From Oxyruncus cristatus (lineage: Eukaryota; Chordata; Aves; Passeriformes; Cotingidae): a stretch of 64,000 nucleotides of DNA. Shown here in pieces: positions 52,700 through 64,000 of this stretch. The DNA lies in NCBI GenBank assembly GCA_013399855.1, contig VXAY01006800.1, positions 2,279,951 to 2,343,950 on the forward strand. The letters run 5' to 3'. Positions within the stretch are counted from its first letter, which is position 1. Each line of letters begins with the position of its first letter. The notes beneath the pieces were generated by a model. The model was given only the letters and a program-made list of their open reading frames with translations. It was not told where the DNA came from and did not search any database. The translations under genes and the position numbers were made by a program.

Positions 52700-53300
52700 T
52701 TGTCTTTTAAGCAGCTGCCTCATAAAAAGCCTTCGTTATGTATGGACCTTTAATCAAAATGTCACTAAATCCTGCATTCTGGGATGCTTCATTTGAAATA
52801 CATCCAATGTTCTTATTTATTAAATTGTCCGGCATCGACTCCAGCCGCTGTTATTCCTCGTAAGCAAAGATGGATGAGGGAGTGACAAAAAGCTCGTGTC
52901 AGAACTGAGATCAGTTGTCCGTGTGTGATGTCTTGATCTATTTGTACAACCCTCTTGGGAACCATCGGACAATTAAGTTCACCCATTTCAAACACATCCC
53001 TTTCTGTACTCTCTGATTTGATAGGAGAATGGGCAATTCCTGGTAATGACTACTACATCAATTATCCTGCGTTGTATTGATGCTTAATTAGAGAATGTGT
53101 TGAAACTGGGGAAGGGGAGAAGTGGAAGAGGGGAGGGTTGGCTCCCAAGTAAATGTCAGAGACCTTTCCTTAATAGCCTGTCTTTTTAATGTGCATTGAA
53201 TGCACTGACAAGCACTGTGGCCTCCTGACCTTCAAGCATTTACCCCAGCCTGAGAAAGGAGAGCGAAGCCTCTTTGAGAAGGAATTGTTTTAGAGCTGCA
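52700..53300. promoter_or_regulatory. Candidate conserved non-coding element B
   Basis: Unusually CpG-retaining, high-complexity block inside the AT-rich intron. TTGTCCG occurs at 52825-52831 and 52915-52921, and inverted at 52966-52972. The outer pair extends to a perfect 9-bp inverted repeat, AATTGTCCG (52823-52831) with CGGACAATT (52966-52974). A TTAATTA homeodomain-type core lies near 53085. A 60-codon open frame on the minus strand (52813-52995) has no recognised relatives and no supporting splice context. Enhancer or structural-RNA function is inference. Confidence 0.33.
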
Positions 53301-53664
53301 TTACATTTAGTGTCATTCTTGTTCAGCTTTCCTGTGAACTGACCCTTGCAGCCCTTTGGCCCCGGATACACGGTTGGAAACCATTTCTGTGCCTGAGCTT
53401 TCCGAATCAAACACTTGCAGTCTCATCAAACAGCCTTTCAAAACTGAAGCCCAAACATCATGAGCACGTACTCTTATTTTTCTAAGGTTTATGTAAGTAA
53501 TCTGTGAGCTATCAGTAGGAGTTCTTTAAAAGAAAAAGAATGAAGCTAAGACTTTCATATCACTACAATAATGTCATTAAACATGATTTCTCGATCTCCA
53601 GTTTCTTCACATTTAAGAAAATAGAAATATTATCTAGGAAAATACTATATATCACAAGTGGAGA

Positions 53665-53686
53665 ATTACAACAGAAATATAAGACC
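53665..53686 (+). repeat. Dispersed 22-bp direct repeat, copy 2
   Basis: Identical over 22 bases to 51228-51249, about 2.4 kb downstream in the same orientation. Sequences outside the match do not align further by eye, apart from one C/T difference followed by GC. Confidence 0.75.
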
Positions 53687-54948
53687 TGCATGGCTATTTA
53701 TGGCTGATCTGGCCTGCGAAGCCTGACACTAGCCACATGTAAAGATTAATTTTCCAAAGTGGGAGACATTGCAATATGGTTTTGGTTGCTGCTGGTTCTT
53801 TACAGAGTAATTGCATTGAATTTTTCTGGTAGTTTACAGTATTCTAGCACTTCTGTTACACAGCTGCTCTGTCTAACACTCTGGAGAAACAGTCATGATT
53901 TTAATGCATATAAGGTTCTCCAGCACCAGCCTGTGTAGACATTGTCCTGATCCTGTGATCAGGAGTCCTGACCTCCTGTTTTCAACACAGCAAACTGCAG
54001 TGTGTGTGGGGGAAAGAGTGAGAATCTCTTCAATAGGAAGAAAAGAATGCATTTATTATTTCTCATGTACTATTATCCTTTTCAAACAGCTATTAATATG
54101 CATCTGCATCTCAGGAGCCACAACAAGCCAGCTGCGCCTTTAGCAGAAACTCCATGTAATTCAGTGCGACTTTGTGAAATGGAAAGAATTTAAAGACAGC
54201 GTGGCTATGATAATTCTGATGTTAATCTCTGTAGAAACTTAATATTCTGTGCCAGTCTTTTGCCTGTGCAATAATCTATGCTGTGCATCTTCTGTCATGA
54301 TATTTTACTTTTTGTTTTAAATGTCAGCACTGAATGCAGGTAGTGCCTATCTTTCAAAATATGGAGTCAATTTAGGTCTCTCCAAAAAATATCTCTTCAT
54401 TACTATAAATGCTATTGCTACACATGCCACAGGAGTGGCACATTTGGGTGGTGACAGCTTTGCACACTGGAAGTCAAGCTTTGAAAGAAAGAATACATTT
54501 GCAAAAGAAACAGCTGATTAATTTGCATGTGCAGCTTTCAAGTAATATGCTTTGGAGTACATTGTACAACAAAAACATTTTTAAAGTATATAATAATTTG
54601 GAAAACTATAATAAGTTAGAAGAGTAGCTTTACATTGATGAGATAGAGTTGGAGTCAGGTGTTTTTTTTTTCTTAGTCTACATAGGTTTATCAGAAAGTA
54701 ACATTCTGATACCTGATATAGTAGATGTTTTATTTATGAATCCTTGCCATTATTAAACAAGAGGGAAAATGCATTTGAAAGGAGGTTATAAAATTTGAAG
54801 CTTGGTAACCAACAGCTCATAGTTCCGTAAAAAACCCCTACACTTTTTTTGGCAACCTTTGTTCCTTTTTTCAGTGCTTAAATGACCATAAAATATTCTC
54901 AATATGAATTTCATATTAAATTACCATTATAAATAATGTCATTTTTTA

Positions 54949-54961
54949 ATAATAATAATAA
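54949..54961. repeat. (AAT)n microsatellite
   Basis: Four to five AAT units in an AT-rich context. Confidence 0.7.
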
Positions 54962-57900
54962 TTTCATACAGAGTTATAAGAAAGATTCTCCCTATACAGT
55001 CAAGCCCTATCTTCCACAAAGCATAAACATCTGCTTGTCTTTAAGCATCTCTCAATTTTTACATTTAACTTTTACCATTTAGGAAAGTGGCAAACCCAGA
55101 AAAGGCAGACTTGCCGTCCAGGATCTGAGTGCATCCTCCCATTCTGCTGAGTACTTAAATTCTATGACTAGTGCCATTTGCATAGGGGGAATTACTCACC
55201 TGCTCATGTACTTTTGCTGCAGCAAAGCACAGGGTAGGTACTTCAATGATTTGCTGGTGCCAGTGTCTGTCCTGTCTGTTGGACTTCTGCTGTTACAACC
55301 AAAACCCGCATCAGACAACCAGATAAAAATACAGAAGTGAGTAGCTCAGCTCCCTGATGATGCTGTGTCATTGCCTTAGTTGTACTTACCTAATATATTC
55401 TATGAGTGGCAAAGTACTTTAATTCTCTTTTTTTCCTCACTAAAACCCACTAATTAGAAAAAAACTGAATTAAAACCACTTGATTTTTAATATGGGTGCT
55501 GATTTATATCTTATTTCTGTGAAATACAGTGAAAAACACTGATTTAAGAAGGTATTCATTTGTTGCTGAACTCAAGGGAAGCTTTGCTGTTCAGTTCCTC
55601 AGAAGTGTAGGTGACAACAAAATGAGCTGGACGCGTGGTCCTTTCTCTCAAAGCTTATCTTGGCATTCCTATAAGTACAGTCAGTGCTGTGTAACTTAAA
55701 CCAGAACAGCAGATCAAACTAATTGCATGCTTTAAGGAGAGAAATGTGTGTGTCTTATTGTGGTGCAGTTTATTCATTCAGTATGAAGTACAGACAAGCC
55801 CAGTCCATATGTGCAGCTTCTGCATTCTAGATGCATAAAAACAAGATATTGCAGTGACAAGGGCACGAATTAGGTGGCTCAGGATGAAATTCTCACTCGG
55901 TTGAATTGGTGCACATATGTCAATACCAGTAATGTTCATGGTGTGTATGAAACATCTTTTTTCCTTTAATCTCTTCTTTACTGGTATCCATATTTCAATT
56001 TCCTTACATTTTTTTTCTAAGGTTAAAATGTAATGCTTATTAGTGTGGGGGAAAAGTAATTTCAATATAAATTATGGTTAAAGTATAAGAGTGATATGTT
56101 AAACGCAACTGATAAAATTGTTTTTTGCCTGAAATGCCTTAGCAAAATTGTGCTGTTAAGCACTTTGTAAAGTCCCATTACACTGAGATTTATTTTTCAA
56201 TCATTCTCTAAGACATGCTTTTTTTACTCTCCAGTGCTTTTACTATAAACAGATTTACCATATAATATAGAACCATCAAAAAAATAGCAGCTTTTATATC
56301 TTACTTTGCGTAAGGACCAGCTTCTAATCCTGGTTCTACTGTTACACTACTGGAACAACTGCAGTGACAGGTGACATTCAGTTTCAATCTCCTTTTTATC
56401 ACAATGAGTGTATGATTTTACTGGAGTATCTGTGTTTTTACTGGAGAAATGAACGTACTCCATATAGCATTATAGAGTGTCTAACTGAATTGGACACTTT
56501 AGATACTAGTTATCAGAGCTGAAGAAGAGAGAAGATGAGAGGCATCTTACTTGCACAGATTAGAAACCAATTAGAGATTCTTCATTCTGAATTTAAATTT
56601 CTTAATCACAAAAATGGTAACTAGATTTGGAAAGTTTGATTGCTTTTTCAATACTAAGCAATAAATGTTACTAGATGTATATCTGATTGTAAAAGCCTTT
56701 AATGAAACACATCTGAGCACTACTGGCAGTCATTTGAGCTGAAAATTTGTTATGTCTTCTCTGTTGAACTGTTTTAGCAGTATAATGTTCGATAATTAAA
56801 ACATGATCATTTTTAAGGAGTCCTTTTTTCAGCGTATAGTAATTTTGCAGCTGACTATGACAGGTTTACATTAAAGATTGAGCTTAAATTATTAAATGAT
56901 ATTTTGTGCAACAGTAATTTCCATGAGAGGATATTTTTCATGTTATTTGCTAGGAAGCATTAGACTCCAAAAGAAAGCTTTTGGCAAAGTATAGGAAAAT
57001 ATTTGAAAAGCATAAGCTGTAATTATGAACATGTGTGGCTAAACACCTGTCTGGCACTTGGCTCAACTGAACGGGCTTATGAAATAATATGACCTTGCTC
57101 CGATCCTGGCTTTTGAAAGTGGACACCATATTTGAGGAATTACTTGGTCACTTCTGTTTAAAATCTGGATGCTTTGAAGAATATGTGACACACTTTTTAA
57201 AGTGTTAAATGCAGTTACAGATAAAGAGTTGAAACATGAAGAGAGGTAATTTCAATGGGAGTGAGCAACAGTGAGTGGGGTCCAACCTGTGGGTCAGGGG
57301 GTGCTGTTCCCAGATCCATCTGAAGCCTTCTGATGGAAGTATTTAGGCAAGGTTTTGTTGGAAGGTGAGAGCAAAACAGCCATTCAATCTGTGCTTCAGG
57401 GCTACAAAAGAGATGTCTGGGTGAAGAAGTTTGTTTGGCCTAGAAGTTCTGGGCAAGGACAGAGAAAGATTTCTGCTTTTCTGGGCACTGGAGCAAGCAC
57501 TAAGCAGCTCATGGTACCATTCACAGTGGACCATTTCCATCCTGAAACCTGCCACTGGAACTCAGTGTTAAGAAGCAAACAGTGCATTAAGACATAGATA
57601 GAAATGGGTGCATGATGGATCTGCCCTTCTCTTGCCATGAACCATTGACTTGCCACTGACTTTGTCATGGAAGTCAGTGGTGGAACTTAAATCTCCCGAG
57701 CTGCTGGCCAAATCACAGGGCTGTTCCTACTCCTTCTGTCTGTATGAGTCCTTCATCTCTGGATTCCTAGTTCTCGATTTATCTATGGTACGTGGGGAGT
57801 CCACAGAAGAGCAGTTGGTAGAGCAGTCATTAGTGAGTGTTCCTGGGAACTTGTTCTGTGAAGTCTAGGATGTATAGGAACCATGTTTATATGGAGAAGG

Positions 57901-59118
57901 AGTGTTTGGTAAAAAAATGGAAAATTGTTAAAGCTTCTGTGACTGGATGGCCTAACCATGTGAAATTAGAGCTTAAAAACCCCAAGTATGAGAATTAAGA
58001 TATCTGCTACTGAAAATCAAGCGTATCCTGAAGAGATTTCTGACTACATTGACATTTTCTGTCTAAAGAATGAAAGATATGACAGAGAAATTATGTTTCG
58101 TTTCCCAAATGTTTCCATTTCAGAAATGTGAAATAACTATGCCAAGCAAAAATTTTATAGTTTGAAAACAGGAAAAAACAAGAGGGTCCATCTGGCCTTG
58201 ACTATTGGGGCTATCTTTTACCTGGAAATTCCTTGCAAACTACATGGCCAGCAGCTTGTCACATTTGGGGAAGATAAGAGAGTCAAAGAGGGCAAAGAAA
58301 CAAAGAACAATTTTTTTCTTCTTGCAGACAGAGGAAATATCTTTGCCTATCGAGCAGAAGATGCATTTAATGCTTCCTTTTTTTCCTCACTCAGTGCAGT
58401 TAATGTCATGAATTAATCTTTGCTTTGCTTTTATTACACAAAAGTTCTTCCAAACATTTATACAAAATTGTGTGATTTATTTTTTAACATACAGCTGGCA
58501 CTGGATATACATGCCTGTATGATTATTGTATCTCCAGCACTTGCAGCACATACCTCTTTTCGTTTAAAATTCTGAATCCTTAACTTCCTTTCAAACTGTT
58601 ATTTTATATAGTATTTATACTGTAGTTGTAAGATGTCATACCTTCACATAGTGCATGCAAATTTCCAAACAACAGAAAAAAGGGGAATTGGAGGTCTGTG
58701 CGCCATCCCGAGAATTTCATAGCCATAGAAGTCATAGAATGAGGTGAGCATGAATCTGGATGGTGAAATTAAATTTCCTCCACTCTATGGCATCTAACTG
58801 GACTGTTACAAATGCTATGGTAAGTCTGGAAAATTCACAAAAACTGGTATGGACAATTTTGCCTTCGTTTGTTTTTATATCACATCTAAATTATATAACC
58901 CTCTTTTATTCATTTTCTGCCTGTAGAGACAGTGGAGATTTGAGAGCTTGATTTGATAACTATGGGGTTTTACTGATCTTTGCATCAGTCTCCCCATGTC
59001 CAACCCCTTTCTTTCCCTGTTTTAGAATCAGTGTGATTTTAGTACATGATGACAGTTTCTTCAGTATTTTACAAAACCTGCCTTTATTACTCATTCCAAA
59101 GTCTGGTTCTCTGTAAAT

Positions 59119-59137
59119 CTATCCATCCATCCATCCC
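59119..59137. repeat. (ATCC)n microsatellite
   Basis: Four ATCC units. Confidence 0.8.
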
Positions 59138-60279
59138 CATACCTGAAATATAAGTACTGTCCACTTATAGGTCATCAAAATATATAGTGCTATTAAAAAT
59201 CACTAGTTGTGCAGTGGGAAGTGTAAATGCAGCAACACGGGTAATTTCTGTGTAGCAGGTTAGTAATTCCATTGTAAAATATATTCCTCTTTCACGTGCC
59301 TTTTACAAATTACAATAACAATTTCTGCTTGCCGTTTTTGTGTTGCCTAAAAGGGACAAAGAATGGTTGGGAATCCTGCTGTTACAGTAATTTTGTAACC
59401 TTTCCCCCCTCCTTCACTGACAGCAAATCTTCCAAAAACATGTGAACCTGAAAGTGAAGGTTTTTCTGAGCAAGAAAAAAGTGTGGTTAGCTTGAAAAAA
59501 TATAGTAAGGCTTACTCGCTCAGTTTCTGAGCTTAATCTCATTTATCTTCATTTCCCAAACACCACTTTTCAATTGAGTTAGGAGCAGTGTGTTATATAT
59601 ACTTTTCCTTTTTGATAATCAAAGAAATATTGACCTATTTTGAAAATACTTCTTCCTCTCACTACTTTTAGCTTTCATTACTTCATTTGCTGCTATTTTT
59701 ATATACAAGAACTATTCAGAAACTTGAGCAGAATGTAATCTTAACTGAAGAGAGCTGGATGTGCATCTCCAATATACCAAGTGACTTCAATTGGCACAAT
59801 TAAGGTCTGTGCCTGCCTCTTTGTAACACGTTACCCAAGCAGAAGTCAGCTAATGGACCTTAAATTAGTGTGAGTGATCTGCAAAGCTATGGCATATCAT
59901 TACATGAATCTACTTTCCTTGAAGTCAGCAGAAAAATATTGCATCCATTTCAGCAGGAAAAAAGGTTATAACCAGGTTATTCTACTTCTAGATTTCTTCA
60001 TTTCCTTTACCCCGTAATTGAGCAGTGCTCTGTTCTCCTATTATAGTTTGGTATACAGGCTTAATATAAAAGTAGGTTTTTAATGAAATGAAAGGAAAGA
60101 TTTCTTGGTGTAGCACCTGCTATATTAAGTTCTACTTGGAGTGTGACAGGGGTGTACCTGTGAAAATCCCTTGACTTTGGGAAATACGATTGCCTTCCTG
60201 TAAAATAATGGAAAAAAAATTAAAAAAAGGGAAGAAAAATGAAAAATAAATGTTTTCTGTGCTGTCAAAATAGCTGTTA

Positions 60280-60790
60280 TGCTAGGCTGGCTAATAATGT
60301 AATGTGGATGGAGGGCTCTGTAGTGTTGCGACTATTTCTTCATCAATCTGATCACAGCCCAGGTGACAGCAGCAAGGTTGTACCTTCTCATTCCCCAGTA
60401 AATGACCCGTGTCTGTCTGTCTTTAATCAGACATTTCCCTTCATCATTCAGATCACTTGGAAGTTGCTGTGGGAAGGCATGTGCACACTCCTTTTGTCTA
60501 GTCAGTGCTTCATGCAGGGACAGCCTGTGTGGGGGAGAAGGGGGTTACAATCAATTGTCCTGCAGAACATAATCACCTTTCAGTCGAACATCCATCGCAA
60601 TGTTCGTGCCAAACTAATAGCGATAGGAGCAAACCAACCCCTTGTAGAGGCTTTCTGCTGCTGCCCTGTGCAGAAAAAAAATGACTGCTGCTGCTTTAAG
60701 TCATGGGAGCTCACGTTTGTTGTGACAGCTTTCCAATTGTTAAATAAACTCTGACCGTGAGCAGCTGTCAGACAGATATTGTAGGATTCA
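60280..60790. promoter_or_regulatory. Candidate conserved non-coding element C
   Basis: High-complexity, CpG-retaining stretch about 3 kb upstream of exon 2. It contains a perfect 7-bp inverted repeat, CGAACAT (60585-60591) with ATGTTCG (60600-60606), around an 8-base loop, plus CAGCTG followed by TCAGACAG near 60764-60775. The longest gap-free open frame of the window (60239-60754, 171 codons, +) covers it. The product is unfamiliar, without domains or signal, and rich in Cys and Phe. With no acceptor and donor pair that would make an exon, I read the open frame as a by-product of a region with few TA-rich stops, and not as a gene. Confidence 0.33.
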
Positions 60791-60865
60791 GTTAAAAGGA
60801 GCACCAGCCAAGCATTTCAGTGCCTAAAGGCTCCTAGTTAATTTTTTTTTTAAAGACTCACAGTT

Positions 60866-60898
60866 AAACAAACAAATGAACAAACAAATAAAAAAATA
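60866..60898. repeat. (AAAC)n/(AAAT)n simple repeat
   Basis: A-rich tetranucleotide units interrupted by ATGAAC. Confidence 0.75.
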
Positions 60899-61254
60899 CA
60901 ATGAGATAATGTGGTTCCTTAACTGAAAAAAACCCAAACCCACAACATTTATTTTATACATTCTATGTCATTTCCCTGTGACAGTTATAGAACCTGAGTG
61001 TGGACATTTCTGAAAAACAGCCTGTGAGAAACATGAAATTTCTCAAATGTCTGGTGGCAAGGTAGGAAACTGAGATGCAGAAATACTTTATAAATAATAC
61101 TAATAATATTTAAATTCCTGTGGGAAGGCAAGAGGAATTATACTGAGCTTCCTCAATGTTGTAAAATGCCATTTTATCATTTGTTCTTTTGTAGTAATCT
61201 AACACAACCCTTCTGAAGTTATTACTTTTTACCCTCTGAACAACTTGAGGTAGT

Positions 61255-61355
61255 TGAACATGTCCTTGCTCACTGCAGGGTGGGGCTGGACTAGATGACC
61301 TTTAAAGGTCCCTTTGAACCCAAACTATTCTATGATTCCATAATTCTATGATGAT
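61255..61355 (+). mobile_element. CR1 LINE 3' fragment, forward orientation
   Basis: About 100 bases of the CR1 3' end: 'gggtggggctggactagatg', 'acctttaaaggtccctttg', then terminal octamer repeats 'ctattctatgattcc' and 'attctatgatgatg'. It is the only CR1 copy I can recognise in the putative intron, and lies about 2.3 kb before exon 2. Confidence 0.95.
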
Positions 61356-61656
61356 GTTGGACCCTGCTGTACAGGAAAGCAAAAACAGGACAGTTTTCAC
61401 TACAGAAGGTCTAACAAGCTAAGAGGAATATGCAAGAAAATAATCTTGTAAGGTAAATATACAGTCAGTATCAGAAGAAGACTTATTATTTACTTTTTAG
61501 TTACAGATGGGGAGGGAAATTGTCATTAAGTTAGGAAGAAGGTGGACTTCTTATTCCAGTTTAGAAACTGATACTGGATGAGGATAAAGTGGGTCAGCTC
61601 TGGAGATACCTTTTTCCATTGACTAAAGTAGAAGCCTAGCTCAATCACAAATTGAA

Positions 61657-61687
61657 ACCAAACAAAACCAAACCCAAAATAAAACAA
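61657..61687. repeat. (CAAAAC)n A/C-rich simple tract
   Basis: Degenerate CCAAACAAAACC-type units over about 30 bases. Confidence 0.65.
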
Positions 61688-63600
61688 AGACTAGTCTCCT
61701 GACTAACCCCAAAAGGCAAGGTGTGGACTAATTGTGTGGAGACAGAAGTTCTAGACAATATATAAGAAGTATTTATTGAAAAATCAATATTTTTGCAAGT
61801 TAAAGGAAAAATGATCCATATTTGATTGACAAGTAATAGTAATAATAGGTAATTACTGTTTTTAAGGGTAACTTCTTCCAAAATTTCAAATTTAACCAAC
61901 TAGATAACTAACTAATTGTTCTCAAAATTCCAGTTTCCTTTAAGGACAGAGAGGAATATAGTCAGTAAAAATACACAGCAGTGGGAAATGCAAAAAGTCA
62001 ATTTAAAAATCAATCCTCCCTGATTTTTTCTATTGACTCCTCTTAGAAATAACACCCACAATTTTTATAACTGAAATGGATCGTAAAAAAAAATAAATCT
62101 CAGTGTGTTCAATTATTTATTTTATGCTTTTGAAAACACTTTTGGGTAATGGGTTTCACTTTTTCACCTTTCACATACCTCATTCTTTCCCACAGAAAAA
62201 TAGAAACCATTCAAAAATCGAAGATGATAGCATTTTCTTGATTTTGCTCGTGCTTGTGCTTGTGAGTCAATACTCTTCTCACAGATGCACATGATGGGCT
62301 TAAAACCATGGTAAATATAATGCACCATGATTTTAAACAAACTGATTTCTATACCAAACTAAATGTTTATCTAATAGAGGGCTTTGTGGAGACTTGAACC
62401 AGGAATTTAATTTATTTTATCTGGTTTTGGAAAGCATAATATTGGAGGGAAGGTTGGGAAGTACTAAAACAATGATGGAATCAATTGCTGTAGTCAATGA
62501 AAATGTGAAGGAAGCACGAGGAATGATCCTTTATTAAAAGTAGTCAACTTGCAACTCTATAATAGAGATTGTGCTCTTTAAAGATATTGGTATTTGATTA
62601 ACAGAAAATGTATTAATGGCCATGGAAAGAAGGAGTAAAGTCAGTCTTCTATCTTCTTTCTTGGTCTTCCAGTTTTTCCATATTGCAGCAAAAATGGAAT
62701 CTCTCTTTTTCCTGTCTTTCCTTTATTAATGAAAAATCTAAGCAGTTATCCCTTGGGTATTAGATTAAGACCAGGAAATGGCTAGGATAAATAATTTGTT
62801 TTGATAGATTTTTTTCCAGGTTTCAGAGCAGAAAACTGGCATAATGACAGGGATAATGTGAGAGATGAGTTGGAGATGAAACTTTCTGGCTGGGAAAGCT
62901 ACACAACCTTCTTCTGAACACAGACCTTACTGGATTAAACTTGTACCTTGTCTCCTTCCCTGCTACAGAACATGGCACGATACAGAAACTGTGTTGGATC
63001 CAATGTTTTTCCAGAGAGTTGGGTTTGCTGGGCATAGAGAGTAGAGGATGCACAGCAGCAAATCACCTGTTCCTTGGTGATAGCAGCCAGGATCAGATGC
63101 ACTTTCCCAAAATAACTCATGCTCGCTGCTGCCTGTCTCACTGTTGCTTCCTTGAAGTGTCTGAAGAGGGGCTACAGGCCAGAAAGTTTAGTCAAGTTTG
63201 TAAACCTGCTCCCAATTGCTGTTTTCCTCTGCTTGTGCTGTCTGTTGGGAGAGGGACTTTGAGGCCCTCAGGAGAGGCATTGCTGGGAGTGTGCTGCAGG
63301 TCAGGCTGGTTGTCCTGGCAGGCGATGTACCAGCTCTGTTGAGGAGATCTTTGCTACAGCTTGGCTACATAGATACGATAGCACGCTTGGTTTCCAGCTG
63401 ACTTAGTGTGGTGGCCACTGCAGAAAACTCTATCAGAAAATTCAGGTCATCAAGACTGGGTAGAGAATCTATTGGAAAAAACCATCAAAGACAAGTCTTT
63501 CATGTTTTGTATTCAATTTTATCAACATATTCTGAATTTTTTCCCTTTCCTTTTGCTATATAATTGGATGTGATTTCCACTTGCCAGTGATCTGATTGGA

Positions 63601-63629
63601 TGTCTCTCTTCTCTTTTTGGTTTCTGTAG
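63601..63629 (+). promoter_or_regulatory. Splice acceptor and polypyrimidine tract before exon 2
   Basis: A pyrimidine-rich tract (63602-63627) ends in TTTCTGTAG, with the AG at 63628-63629. The exon begins with a G that completes a codon started in exon 1. Confidence 0.9.
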
Positions 63630-63711
63630 GATAAAATCATGGGTGGATAAGATGCAAGAAGATCTCGTAACACTGGCACGAACTGCAAGCGGAGTGGAAA
63701 AGCTTGCTGAG
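63630..63711 (+). CDS. CACNA2D1: CACNA2D1 exon 2 (calcium channel alpha2delta-1 subunit), partial CDS
   Basis: Alpha2delta-1 is the extracellular, membrane-anchored auxiliary subunit of Cav1/Cav2 voltage-gated calcium channels. It raises channel surface density and is the gabapentinoid target. The exon is 82 bases: one leading G, then 27 codons beginning [16 protein letters not shown] and ending GVEKLAE. The first 16 residues are, from memory, identical to the mammalian protein just after the signal peptide, at the start of the mature alpha2 chain and before the VWA domain. The leading G implies a phase-2 intron, with exon 1 supplying the first two bases of what is probably the Thr before Ile. 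The acceptor TAG and donor GAG|GTAAGA are good. The last residues (EKLAE) differ from the NQLVD I recall in mammals. The alpha2delta-2 and -3 paralogues differ strongly here, so the assignment to -1 is firm. The remaining exons lie to the right of the window. Confidence 0.93.
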
Positions 63712-64000
63712 GTAAGAAGACACACCTCAGACTGCAGTAACTAGAAAGTGAAGTGAAGGGCGTGAATCATCTGGGCATTATGATCAGTTCATCCCAACAC
63801 AGTAAACCATTTTGGGGAATTAAACTTTGCAGTGCTTACTGAAAGAGAAACGAATAATAGACATCCATCTATTCACTCTCAGTGTTGCAGCACTTGCCCA
63901 TAGGTAATATATATTCCGTTTTGCAGTATTGGACATAAGGCTTACCATTGTTGCAACGCTTCCACCTGAAGCAAGCTCTTTTATGTTCTGTGTTTGTCAA
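63712..64000 (+). other. CACNA2D1: Start of CACNA2D1 intron 2
   Basis: Begins with GTAAGAAGA, a strong 5' splice site after GAG. The rest is AT-rich sequence with no further exon before the window ends. Confidence 0.85.

Larger units (their letters stand above)
15791..63629 (+). other. CACNA2D1: Putative intron 1 of CACNA2D1
   Basis: About 48 kb of mostly AT-rich DNA between the CpG island and the exon at 63630. I see no additional coding exon. Contents annotated separately are one solo LTR, one short CR1 fragment, microsatellites, a small gap and three candidate non-coding elements. The remaining stretches (15800-36400, 37150-38900, 39540-52650, 53400-60200 apart from those items) show only AT-rich single-copy-looking DNA with homopolymer runs, for example G12 at 19624-19635, G11 at 43919-43929 and T25 at 50387-50411. 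A long first intron is normal for this gene in vertebrates. The left boundary is unknown because exon 1 is unseen. Confidence 0.6.

Noticed and set aside
58718..58745. 'catagaagtcatagaatga' resembling CR1 terminal repeats
   Set aside because: Too short, and without the adjoining CR1 body. It may be a decayed tip but cannot be supported.

Overview
The window is vertebrate nuclear DNA, most likely from a bird. It is AT-rich and gene-poor, carries several CR1 (chicken repeat 1) LINE 3' fragments and an avian-type ERV solo LTR, and has one CpG island. There are no bacterial, phage, CRISPR or operon-type features, and nearly all long open frames look like chance or lie in repeats.

The only protein-coding sequence I can support is a short exon at 63630-63711 (+). 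Its 27 complete codons closely match exon 2 of CACNA2D1, the alpha2delta-1 auxiliary subunit of voltage-gated calcium channels. It has a pyrimidine-rich acceptor and a GT donor. Exon 1 (signal peptide) is not visible. The best candidate location is the CpG island at about 13975-15790, which is interrupted by a 638-base assembly gap (14451-15088). On this reading the window holds about 14 kb of upstream intergenic DNA, the promoter and 5' end (partly missing), a first intron of about 48-49 kb, exon 2, and the start of intron 2.

Layout: 1-545 is an avian interspersed repeat, probably LTR-derived. 584-13974 is intergenic with four CR1 fragments (three minus, one plus). 13975-15790 is the CpG island, with TATA-, Sp1-, MEF2- and E-box-like motifs and the gap. 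15791-63629 is the putative first intron. It holds a 580-bp solo LTR with perfect 5-bp target duplications (38945-39524), one short CR1 fragment near 61255, microsatellites, a 34-base gap inside a poly(A) run, and three stretches (about 36430-37130, 52700-53300, 60280-60790) whose complexity and CpG retention make them candidate conserved non-coding elements. 63712-64000 is intron 2.

I found no convincing new biological system. The points most worth checking are the missing first exon, the promoter architecture, the apparent scarcity of repeats in the intron compared with the upstream flank, and the three candidate regulatory elements.
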